Assembly: GCA_003511845.1 (NCBI GenBank)
Contig: DOIV01000297.1
Span: 1-6,275 of the forward strand
Length of the DNA: 6,275 bases
Reading direction: 5' to 3'
Source of the DNA: Flavobacteriaceae bacterium
GTDB lineage: Bacteria; Bacteroidota; Bacteroidia; Flavobacteriales; Flavobacteriaceae
Every line of letters starts with the position of its first letter. The stretch's first letter is position 1. Shown in pieces: positions 1-6,187 of this stretch. Made by a program: the position numbers and the translations under genes. The notes below the pieces were generated by a model that was not told where the DNA came from, did no database searches, and saw only the letters and a list, made by a program, of their open reading frames with translations.

Positions 1-1673
1 GTTAAAAATTTGTTATTGATTATTCTTAGTAACCCTATTAATACTAATAATAATCCGAGAGCATTTAACCCTTTTGTTTCTGAACTTATTCCAGCAATAA
101 CGATTAGTATGCCAATACCAATAAAAAGAATACTATATTTTAACAGCTTTTTAAAATCAACTTCATCCTCTTTAATTTTCATATAAACAGAGGTAAGCAT
201 TGGGTTAATAACCAAGGCAACAAATAAAGAAGAGCCTAAAACAATAATTAATGTTATGGGTAGAAATTTCATAAATTCACCCATCATACCTGGCCAAAAA
301 GCCAAAGGTAAAAAGGCAGCCAATGTTGTTGCCGTTGAGGCAATAATTGGCATAGCCACTTCGCCAACACCAAATTTGGCAGCGTCAATTTTTGAGTACC
401 CTTCATCTAGTAATCTATAGACGTTTTCTACAACTACAATTCCATTATCAACCAGCATTCCTAAAGCCAATACTAATGAGAATAATACCATCATATTTAA
501 GGTAACACCTAATGTGTTTAATATAATGAAAGAGATAAACATAGATAGAGGTATGGCTATACCTACAAAAAGAGCATTTCTAAGGCCTAAAAAGAACAGC
601 AATACCAACACGACTAAAATAACACCTAAAATAATACTGTTTTCTAAATCAGCGACCTTTGTTTTGGTGTCATTAGTCATGTCATTTGTTTTAGAAATAT
701 GTAAATTAGATGGGAAATAAGATAATTTAGCCTTAGAAATAATAGAATCAATTTGAGTTGAAGCATTAATTAAATTCTCACCACCACGTTTGGTAACATC
801 TAACATTACAACTGGTTGTGAAAATTCACGAGCATAATTATTTTTTTCTTGTTCTTTAAAACTAACTACAGCAATATCTCTCAGGTAAACAATATTACCT
901 TCTTCTTGTTTTACAATGATATTTCCAATTTCTTGAGCAGACGTAAATTCTCCGATAACCCTAACATTTCTTCGTTGCCCCTGTTCTAATAAATCACCTC
1001 CAGAAATGGTCATGTTTTCATTTTGAATGGCAGTACCAATATTATTAAAACTAATTTCTGAACTTTGCATTTTATAAAGATCAACACTAATTTCAATCTC
1101 TTTATCTTGAATTCCTCTGATGGTTACTTTTGAAATTTCTGGCACTTTTTCAATTTTATCTTCTAAATATTCACCATATTCTTTAAGTTGATTCATAGAG
1201 AATTCACCAGACAAATTAATATTCATAATAGGCATTAATTCGGCGAAATTCATTTCTTGTACTGTTGGGTCAGCAGGTAAGTCTTTAGGGAAATCTTTAT
1301 CAGACAATGCCGCATCAACTTTGTCTTTTACTTTCCGTAAAGCTTCTGTAGGCGTTACACTAAAATCGAAAGTAACTTGTATTGCAGAATATCCTTCAAT
1401 TGATGTTGATGTTATTTCATCTACACCAGAGATTCCGTTAATTTCTTTTTCTATGGGGCGAGTAATGAGTTTTTCAATATCAATAGCTGAATTTCCAGGA
1501 TAGATAGTAGCCACATAAATTTGCGGTACTACAATTTCAGGAAAAGCCTCTCTAGGCATGCTTTTGTAAGCAAAAATTCCCGCAAAGAAGATCATCCCAA
1601 TAATTACAAACACGGTCATTTTATTATCAATAGACCATGATGATAATTTAAATTTTCTTTCTATTTTACTCAT
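1..1673 (-). CDS. RND-family efflux pump, inner-membrane subunit (N-terminal 557 residues, 3' end outside window)
   Basis: Proton-driven inner-membrane transporter of a tripartite efflux complex (AcrB/HAE-like RND superfamily). The frame is open from the ATG at 1671-1673 to the left edge, so only the N-terminal half or so of a usually 1,000-plus-residue protein is present. Visible order: TM1 at about residues 20-36; the family signature PREAFPEIVVPQ at 40-51 and YPGNSAIDIEKL after it; porter subdomains PN1/PN2 to about 335; then TM2 (345-364), TM3 (368-389), TM4 (394-419), TM5 (442-462) and TM6 (470-496). TM4 carries GMLVDNGIVVVEN. D409 aligns with the proton-relay Asp407 of AcrB, while the next position is Asn instead of Asp408. 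Two further hydrophobic stretches (513-529 and 536-549) follow TM6. It starts 16 bp after the adaptor gene and is the last operon gene visible. The family is certain; the substrate cannot be told from sequence. Confidence 0.96.
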   Translation of the reverse strand, partial: MSKIERKFKLSSWSIDNKMTVFVIIGMIFFAGIFAYKSMPREAFPEIVVPQIYVATIYPGNSAIDIEKLITRPIEKEINGISGVDEITSTSIEGYSAIQVTFDFSVTPTEALRKVKDKVDAALSDKDFPKDLPADPTVQEMNFAELMPIMNINLSGEFSMNQLKEYGEYLEDKIEKVPEISKVTIRGIQDKEIEISVDLYKMQSSEISFNNIGTAIQNENMTISGGDLLEQGQRRNVRVIGEFTSAQEIGNIIVKQEEGNIVYLRDIAVVSFKEQEKNNYAREFSQPVVMLDVTKRGGENLINASTQIDSIISKAKLSYFPSNLHISKTNDMTNDTKTKVADLENSIILGVILVVLVLLFFLGLRNALFVGIAIPLSMFISFIILNTLGVTLNMMVLFSLVLALGMLVDNGIVVVENVYRLLDEGYSKIDAAKFGVGEVAMPIIASTATTLAAFLPLAFWPGMMGEFMKFLPITLIIVLGSSLFVALVINPMLTSVYMKIKEDEVDFKKLLKYSILFIGIGILIVIAGISSETKGLNALGLLLVLIGLLRIINNKFL

Positions 1674-1689
1674 AATAGTATGCTAAAAA

Positions 1690-2826
1690 TTATTTAGTAG
1701 TTATTTCAACAACATCACCTGCTTTTACTAAACGGGCACCAGTATTTATCAAGGTGTCGTTTTCAGTCAATCCATCGGTTATAAAAACTTCATTATTATA
1801 TTCTTTGCCAGTGTCAATCAATTTTTTCACTACAGTTCTATCCCCATTAACAGCTTCAATAGCAAAAACATAATCATCACCATTCTGATCTTGTTGTACT
1901 AAAGTAGAAGGAATGATAATGCCGTTTGCTTTAAAGTCTAATATTTTTAAATTTGCCAGTAAATTTACTTTTATAAGTTTATCTTTATTTAAAAGATTAA
2001 TTCTAGTTTTAAAACTTCTATTGTTAGGGTTTATATAGTTTCCAATTTGTGAGATTTTAGAATTGATTTCTTTATCTATAGAAGGGAAAAATACATTTGC
2101 TTCAGTTCCAATCTTTATAGCCTGTAAATAAGCTTCAGTTACTTCTGCTTCAACATATACTTTAGTTAAATTTAGTAATCTAACTACAGGCATTTGTGGA
2201 CTTGTTAATTCACCATTTTTCGGAAATATTTCATCAACTACACCGCTAAAAGGTGCAATTATTTTCATTTTACGAGCTTGAGTTCTAAGACTTGCTAAGT
2301 TATTCTGAAAATTCTCTTTTTGAGCTTTAGCTTGAAGGAATTGCATTTCAGAACCTATTTTTTGTTTCCAAAGACGCTCTTGACGTTCAAAAGTAGTTGT
2401 TGCTAAAGCTAACTGAGTATTTAACTGAGTAATGCTATTTCTTATGGTAGCATCATCTAATTGAACCAATATTTGTCCTTTAAAAACTTGTTGACCTTCT
2501 TTAACATAAATTGTTCTTACGGTTCCGCCTATTTCAGGTCTAATTTCAATGTTTTTATCTGCTTTTACAGTACCCTGTATTTCTATATAATGTTTGAAGA
2601 TTCCGTGTTTTGCAGGTAGAACAGTTACCACCTGTAATTTTTTACTGGTGTCTAGTTTTGAGAGTGCGGTATCAATAATTTTCAATTGTTCACTCAAACT
2701 GTCTATTTGTATTTTTAGGGTGTTTTTTTGCTCTTGTAATTCATTAACATTTTGAGGAATGACTTCTTTTTTCTGACAAGAAGCAATGCTGAATAGTATG
2801 ATAAGGGTGAGGAAAATATTTTTCAT
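1690..2826 (-). CDS. RND efflux periplasmic adaptor subunit (membrane fusion protein, lipoprotein)
   Basis: Adaptor (HlyD/AcrA-like membrane fusion protein) that bridges the RND pump and the outer-membrane channel. The 378-residue protein starts with a lipoprotein signal: basic N-terminus, hydrophobic core, and lipobox IASC with the acylated cysteine at C17. A heptad-rich helix (about 27-60) follows. The barrel-sandwich/lipoyl-like half-motifs are at about 88-124 (GTVKADKNIEIRPEIGG, then VKEGQQVFKGQIL) and 188-222 (IIAPFSGVVDEIFPKNGE). They flank an alpha-hairpin at about 125-186 that would contact the TolC-type partner. A beta-barrel domain (about 223-298) and a membrane-proximal domain (299-378, ending DGLTENDTLINTGARLVKAGDVV) complete it. 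Length and domain order are normal. The ATG is 7 bp after the stop of the channel gene, without a clear Shine-Dalgarno sequence. Its position between channel and pump genes confirms the role. Confidence 0.96.
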   Translation of the reverse strand: MKNIFLTLIILFSIASCQKKEVIPQNVNELQEQKNTLKIQIDSLSEQLKIIDTALSKLDTSKKLQVVTVLPAKHGIFKHYIEIQGTVKADKNIEIRPEIGGTVRTIYVKEGQQVFKGQILVQLDDATIRNSITQLNTQLALATTTFERQERLWKQKIGSEMQFLQAKAQKENFQNNLASLRTQARKMKIIAPFSGVVDEIFPKNGELTSPQMPVVRLLNLTKVYVEAEVTEAYLQAIKIGTEANVFFPSIDKEINSKISQIGNYINPNNRSFKTRINLLNKDKLIKVNLLANLKILDFKANGIIIPSTLVQQDQNGDDYVFAIEAVNGDRTVVKKLIDTGKEYNNEVFITDGLTENDTLINTGARLVKAGDVVEITTK

Positions 2827-2833
2827 AGTATGA

Positions 2834-4174
2834 TTATTTGCTGTTTAATAAGGTTTCTAACGCTACTTTTTTAAGAATTACATCTAACATGGCTTGTAAA
2901 TACTCTTGTTGAGAAGTATACAGTTGTGTTTGTGCTTGTCTTAACTCAAAACTTGAGCTAATCCCTTCTTTAAATTTGATTTGATTCTTTTTTTCAATAC
3001 GCTCTGCTAAGTCTAAATTTTGTTTTTTTGTTTGGTATTGTTCAATAGAAAATTGATAATCGCTTTTAGCACTAGCAGTTTGTAATTTAAGTTGTTGTTC
3101 AGTTTGTGTTAATTCTGTTTTAGCAATTTCTAAATTAATTTTTGCTTGAGCTGTTTTAGAAGCCCTACTATATGAGCTAAAAACAGGAACGTTTAAACTT
3201 ACTCCAAGTAGTGATGAACCAAACCAACGCTGATTTGTGTTTAGAAATTCAAAATTTTCACCAAAACCACTATACCCGCCATTTATAAAGGCAGTTAAAC
3301 TAGGTAATGATTTACTTCTTTCAAGTTTTAACAGTAACTCTTTAGAACGTTTAGAGTTTTTTGCAATTTTAATATCAATATTATTTTCAAGGTTAAAACT
3401 CTTGGCTAAAAGTTTAAAATCAATATTTTGCAAGGTTAAGGTTTCTAAATTATCCTTTAAAACTAAAGTTTGATCTAAATCAATTCCTAGTGTAATGTTG
3501 AGCATTTTATAAGACAATTCTTTAAGTCGTGTTGCGTTTTTAAGACTGTTTTCTATGCTGGAATAAGTAATTTGCAATTGCTCTACACTTTCTTCTTCAG
3601 TTAATCCGTTTTCATATATTTGTTGTGTTTCATGAAGTGTTTTTTGTAAGGTAGCTTTGTTTTTTTTGAGGATTAGAACACTTTCTTCGGCCAATAACAC
3701 ATTGCCATAAGCATTAATGACCGCCTTTTTTATTTCTAAATCTGTTTTTACTTTAGCATTTTTAGAAATTTCTAAAAACACTTTAGTTGATTGTAAAGCT
3801 ACTAAATAAGAGCCATCAAATAATAATTGCGATAATGTTGCAGAAGCATTTATATTTTGTTTTGTACCAAAAGTAACTTCAGCAAATTCACCTTTGTTGC
3901 CTCCAAAAAATTCTGCCGGAATCAATGATACCTGTTGCTTTAACCAATTTTGATAATCTATAGACGCATTAATTTGCGGTAAACCGATGGCGGTAGTTTC
4001 CCATTTTTTCTTTTTAGCATTATCAATTGTGTGTTGTGCATTAATAGCACTATAGTTGTGCTGTAAAGCATAGGTAATTGCCTCATTTAAAGTAAATGTT
4101 TTAGGCTCTTCTTGAGAGAATCCTTGAAATAAAAACAAGAAACTAAAAAGTAGATATAGTATTTTGTTTCTCAT
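2834..4174 (-). CDS. TolC-family outer-membrane efflux channel
   Basis: Outer-membrane factor that forms the exit duct of the tripartite pump. The 446-residue product has a classical signal peptide (residues 1-20, MRNKILYLLF followed by a Phe/Leu-rich core, likely cleaved before Q21). There is no lipobox cysteine, unlike many Gram-negative efflux channels. Two OEP-type repeats are visible, about 25-230 and 250-445. Each has a TLNEA- or LLAKS-like helix, then an LPQINASIDY or LPSLTAFINGGYSG strand segment, then long Gln/Lys/Glu-rich helices predicted to form the periplasmic coiled-coil barrel. The second repeat ends with the typical FKEGISSSFELRQAQ and a final helix. The length is normal for TolC-like proteins of Bacteroidota. 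The start codon is 4 bp after the stop of the TetR gene, in an A-rich context. Operon order repressor-channel-adaptor-pump supports the call. Confidence 0.95.
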   Translation of the reverse strand: MRNKILYLLFSFLFLFQGFSQEEPKTFTLNEAITYALQHNYSAINAQHTIDNAKKKKWETTAIGLPQINASIDYQNWLKQQVSLIPAEFFGGNKGEFAEVTFGTKQNINASATLSQLLFDGSYLVALQSTKVFLEISKNAKVKTDLEIKKAVINAYGNVLLAEESVLILKKNKATLQKTLHETQQIYENGLTEEESVEQLQITYSSIENSLKNATRLKELSYKMLNITLGIDLDQTLVLKDNLETLTLQNIDFKLLAKSFNLENNIDIKIAKNSKRSKELLLKLERSKSLPSLTAFINGGYSGFGENFEFLNTNQRWFGSSLLGVSLNVPVFSSYSRASKTAQAKINLEIAKTELTQTEQQLKLQTASAKSDYQFSIEQYQTKKQNLDLAERIEKKNQIKFKEGISSSFELRQAQTQLYTSQQEYLQAMLDVILKKVALETLLNSK

Positions 4175-4178
4175 TTTT

Positions 4179-4781
4179 TTATCTGTTTTTGGATAGTATT
4201 GTTATCAACTTCTCAATTCCTTTAGAGGTTGAAATTGCTCTTATGTGGTAGTTTAAATAACTTGTCATCAGTATTTTCATATTTTTTTCACCCATAGGGA
4301 AGGTTTCAATATCTTTAATAGAAGTTACGCCACTAAAATATATTCTTGAAATAAAATCGACATCAATTTCTTTTCTGAAATAACCAGTCTCAACACCTCT
4401 GATTAAATTTTCTTTTACACAGCCCTCCATAACTTCAAACTGTTTTTTTTGGAGTGTGTAAAATAAAGAAGGATAATGTTTTTTTAATTGAAAATGAGGT
4501 GAAGATCTTTCGCCTTTTAAATTCTCCATCACAAATTCTTTGATGTCGAAGAGTTCTTCAATAGGATTCTTCTTTAATGCACAAATAGTGTCTATTCCTG
4601 AGCTAATTTGTTCAAAAATCATAAAAACACTTACTTCAACCAATTCAGTTTTATTTTTATAATGGGTGTAAATTGTTTTTTTAGAAATACTAAGTTTTTC
4701 AGCAATCTCATCCATAGTAATGCTTTTAAATCCGTAATTTAAAAACAATTCAGTAGCAGTATGTAAAATTTTTTCTTTCAT
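4179..4781 (-). CDS. TetR/AcrR-family transcriptional regulator (likely local repressor of the efflux operon)
   Basis: One-component regulator of 200 residues, the normal length for TetR proteins. The N-terminal DNA-binding domain is at about residues 5-51: ATELFLNYGFKSITMDEIA, then the helix-turn-helix LSISKKTIYTHYKNKTEL, whose recognition helix is around KKTIYTHY. The C-terminal part (about 52-200) is a divergent, mostly helical ligand-binding and dimerisation domain with no recognisable specificity. The ATG at 4779-4781 fits the family start just ahead of helix 1; the next Met, at residue 23, would delete half the DNA-binding domain. It is the first gene of the operon, 4 bp before the channel gene. 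A perfect inverted repeat overlaps its promoter, so negative autoregulation relieved by a pump substrate is the simplest inference. The inducer is unknown. Confidence 0.95.
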   Translation of the reverse strand: MKEKILHTATELFLNYGFKSITMDEIAEKLSISKKTIYTHYKNKTELVEVSVFMIFEQISSGIDTICALKKNPIEELFDIKEFVMENLKGERSSPHFQLKKHYPSLFYTLQKKQFEVMEGCVKENLIRGVETGYFRKEIDVDFISRIYFSGVTSIKDIETFPMGEKNMKILMTSYLNYHIRAISTSKGIEKLITILSKNR

Positions 4782-4791
4782 TTATTTGATG

Positions 4792-4821
4792 CAAACATAC
4801 ATCGGAAACTTTAAAAACCAA
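4792..4821 (-). promoter_or_regulatory. Bacteroidota-type promoter of the tetR-efflux operon
   Basis: Read on the minus strand, TTG (4821-4819) is followed by 19 bases and then TATGTTTG (4799-4792). This is an exact fit to the Bacteroidota sigma-A consensus TTG-N17-23-TAnnTTTG. The -7 element ends 10 bases before the tetR ATG, so the predicted start site is only a few bases upstream of the start codon. The four downstream genes are tightly spaced, so this is probably their shared promoter, although internal promoters were not excluded. Confidence 0.8.
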
Positions 4822-4831
4822 TAAAGTTTCC
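4804..4831. promoter_or_regulatory. Candidate TetR operator: perfect 10-bp inverted repeat, 8-bp spacer
   Basis: GGAAACTTTA (4804-4813) and TAAAGTTTCC (4822-4831) are exact reverse complements separated by AAAACCAA. The palindrome covers the -33 TTG, which lies in the spacer between the arms. One whole arm falls between the -33 and -7 elements, so a bound dimer would block RNA polymerase. Position, symmetry and the adjacent tetR gene point to an autoregulatory operator. Binding is inferred, not shown. Confidence 0.72.
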
Positions 4832-4897
4832 TGAGTTTTTATATTGTTTTTTTTAGATTAGTCAATATTGAGTGCAGTGAAATAGAATTTATTGCCT

Positions 4898-4905
4898 TAT
4901 TTTTA
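4898..4905 (+). promoter_or_regulatory. Weak candidate -7 element for the isoprenyl diphosphate synthase gene
   Basis: TATTTTTA matches TAnnTTTG except at the last base and lies 16 bases before the preferred TTG start. No TTG lies at the expected 17-23 base spacing; the nearest, at 4868-4870, is too far upstream. The call is therefore tentative, but transcription must begin somewhere in this divergent intergenic region unless it reads through from further left. Confidence 0.3.
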
Positions 4906-4921
4906 CAAAAATTTAAATAAG

Positions 4922-5887
4922 TTGGAATTAAATAAATACAAAACAGGCTTTTTAAAGCATTTAGAGTTGAGTCTTCAAAAAACAACTCCTGAAGGTTTAT
5001 ATGATCCAATTCATTATATATTAAATATAGGAGGGAAACGTATTCGTCCAATGTTGACGTTAATGAGTTGCGATGTGTTTGGAGGAGAGGTTACAGCTGC
5101 GTTAGATGCAGCTTTAGCAATTGAAATGTTTCATAATTTCTCTTTAATACATGATGATATTATGGATGCTGCTCCATTAAGAAGAGGGCAAATAACAGTA
5201 CATAAAAAATGGAATTTAAATACAGGTATCTTATCAGGAGATGCCTTATTGGTATGGGCACAACAATTGTTAGAATCGTATGACGGTGAACAGTATAAAG
5301 AGCTAAATGTGCTTTTTACCAAAACCGCTTTAGAGGTTTGTGAAGGACAGCAGTACGATTTTGATTTTGAAACCACATTTGATGTTAATGTAAATCAATA
5401 TTTAAAAATGATTACTTTAAAAACAGCAGTATTAGTAGCTGCTTCATTAAAATTTGGAGCAATTATAGCTTCAGCTTCTCAAAAAGACTCTGAGCATATT
5501 TATAATTACGGATTAAATTTAGGGATAGCTTTTCAATTACAAGATGATTATTTAGATGTCTTTGGAAATGAAGATTTTGGTAAGCAAAGAGCAGGTGATA
5601 TTATTGAAAATAAAAAAACATTTTTATTCTTAAAAACATTAGAACTTGCAAATGAAAAGGATAAAGAAAAGTTGATGAAATTATATAAAACTAAAGTACC
5701 TTCTGAAGGTAAAATTAATGAAGTTACACAGTTGTTTAAAGGTTATAAAACACCTCAATTGATTGAAAGTGAGATTCAAAAATATACTTCAAAGGCAATA
5801 CTTTGCATAGAGAACCTTTCAATTGGAAATAGTAATAAGAAAGTTTTGATGGATTTTGCTAAACAGTTGATGGAAAGAAAAATTTAA
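4922..5887 (+). CDS. Polyprenyl synthetase family protein (trans-isoprenyl diphosphate synthase, probably short-chain)
   Basis: Condenses isopentenyl diphosphate with an allylic diphosphate to make a linear all-trans prenyl diphosphate; cytosolic, Mg-dependent. Using the TTG at 4922 (321 residues), the order is: IPP-binding GGKRIRP from residue 37; first aspartate-rich motif DDIMD at 78-82, then LRRG; SGDALL at about 105-110; LKT at 166-168; second aspartate-rich motif in QLQDDYLD with D208, D209 and D212; and GDIIENKKT. All expected catalytic residues are present. Phe sits five residues before the first aspartate-rich motif and Ser at minus four. That pattern is known from archaeal-type GGPP synthases and suggests a C15-C20 product rather than a long quinone side chain; this is an inference. 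No in-frame ATG precedes the GGKR motif. The stop at 4883-4885 limits starts to TTG at 4892 or 4922, and homologues as I recall them begin near the latter. It is divergent from the efflux operon. Confidence 0.93.
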   Translation: MELNKYKTGFLKHLELSLQKTTPEGLYDPIHYILNIGGKRIRPMLTLMSCDVFGGEVTAALDAALAIEMFHNFSLIHDDIMDAAPLRRGQITVHKKWNLNTGILSGDALLVWAQQLLESYDGEQYKELNVLFTKTALEVCEGQQYDFDFETTFDVNVNQYLKMITLKTAVLVAASLKFGAIIASASQKDSEHIYNYGLNLGIAFQLQDDYLDVFGNEDFGKQRAGDIIENKKTFLFLKTLELANEKDKEKLMKLYKTKVPSEGKINEVTQLFKGYKTPQLIESEIQKYTSKAILCIENLSIGNSNKKVLMDFAKQLMERKI

Positions 5888-5913
5888 ATATAGTAGGGTT
5901 TTTTATAAAAATA

Positions 5914-5944
5914 TTGTTCAATACGTAAATAAGTAGTAATATTG
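5914..5944 (+). promoter_or_regulatory. Promoter of the tRNA(CAU) gene
   Basis: TTG (5914-5916), 20 bases, then TAATATTG (5937-5944) fits the Bacteroidota consensus TTG-N17-23-TAnnTTTG with one mismatch in the -7 element. It ends 14 bases before the mature tRNA 5' end, which leaves a short leader for RNase P. The tRNA thus appears to be transcribed independently of the synthase gene. I see no convincing terminator between them, only a T-rich stretch around 5898-5911. Confidence 0.65.
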
Positions 5945-5958
5945 CAGTCCAAAATTTA

Positions 5959-6032
5959 GGTCCCATAGCTCAGCTGGTTAGAGCACCTGACTCATAATCA
6001 GGGGGTCCATGGTTCGAGCCCATGTGGGACCA
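5959..6032 (+). tRNA. tRNA with anticodon CAU (Met elongator or Ile2; not initiator)
   Basis: The full cloverleaf folds without mismatch. The acceptor is GGTCCCA/TGGGACC (5959-5965 with 6025-6031) with discriminator A6032. The D-stem is GCTC/GAGC. The anticodon stem is CCTGA/TCAGG around loop CTCATAA, with CAT at 5993-5995. The T-stem is CATGG/CCATG with loop TTCGAGC. CCA is not encoded (CTT follows). It is not an initiator: base pair 1-72 is G-C and the anticodon stem lacks the three G-C pairs next to the loop. The acceptor has C4-G69 and C5-G68, features used by TilS and IleRS on tRNA-Ile2, so an isoleucine tRNA read through lysidine is a real alternative to elongator Met. Sequence alone does not settle it. 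Confidence 0.96.
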
Positions 6033-6126
6033 CTTTTAAATGTTAAAACGTAAATGCTTGATGTTAGAAAAAGATAAATTACCCTTAAAAAATGAAATTT
6101 AAGTGTAAAACCTTAAAAAGAATTTA

Positions 6127-6134
6127 TATATTTG
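6127..6134 (+). promoter_or_regulatory. -7 element of the exported-protein gene promoter
   Basis: TATATTTG is an exact TAnnTTTG match, 53 bases before the ATG at 6188. The -33 partner is imperfect: GTG at 6103-6105 with a 21-base spacing. The predicted start near 6139-6143 gives a leader of about 45-50 nt. Confidence 0.6.
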
Positions 6135-6140
6135 CAATGT

Positions 6141-6161
6141 ATTAGCGTTTTTTACGTTAAT
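6141..6161 (+). promoter_or_regulatory. Stem-loop at the predicted 5' end of the mRNA leader
   Basis: ATTAGCGT (6141-6148) pairs with ACGTTAAT (6154-6161) over 8 bp, including one G-U wobble, around a TTTTT loop. It begins within a few bases of the predicted start site, so it could cap the mRNA and slow 5' decay. It has no downstream U-tract, so it is not a terminator. The function is inferred. Confidence 0.35.
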
Positions 6162-6187
6162 GATATTAAAATAAAGGGAAAAAGTAT

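Larger units (their letters stand above)
6033..6187 (+). other. Intergenic region between the tRNA and the exported-protein gene
   Basis: This is 155 bp of AT-rich DNA. I see no ORF of interest and no strong tRNA terminator hairpin. The right half holds the promoter and leader hairpin listed separately. The 8-mer AACGTAAA at 6047-6054 recurs inverted at 6151-6158, which is too short and AT-rich to carry weight. Confidence 0.5.

Noticed and set aside
514..720. Plus-strand open frame of 68 codons
   Set aside because: It lies entirely opposite the RND pump gene, whose protein is strongly conserved there (TM2-TM3). Its product has no recognisable feature.
1321..1503. Plus-strand open frame of 60 codons
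   Set aside because: It is antisense to the conserved PN1 porter region of the RND pump and is a reading-frame shadow.
1674..2833. Shared CATACT upstream of the adaptor and pump start codons, as a possible translation-control motif
   Set aside because: Only six bases, at different distances from the ATG (0 and 3 bases). Two occurrences are not enough to claim a motif.
3237..3473. Plus-strand open frame of 78 codons
   Set aside because: It is antisense to the TolC-family gene. Composition reflects the opposite strand and there is no promoter or signal.
4839..5051. Minus-strand open frame of 70 codons spanning the divergent region
   Set aside because: It overlaps the start and the GGKR region of the synthase gene and has no family resemblance.
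5131..5376. Minus-strand open frame of 81 codons
   Set aside because: It is antisense to the DDIMD region of the synthase. The Cys/Ser-rich product is a typical shadow translation.
5887..5915. Possible terminator after the synthase gene (T-run at 5899-5904 and palindrome TTTTTATAAAAA)
   Set aside because: The palindrome is pure A/T without a loop or GC stem, and the T-run is not preceded by a hairpin.
5923..6055. Direct repeat ACGTAAAT at 5923-5930 and 6048-6055 flanking the tRNA, as a possible attachment or insertion scar
   Set aside because: Only 8 bp in very AT-rich DNA, no integrase nearby, and the tRNA 3' end is not duplicated. Probably chance.
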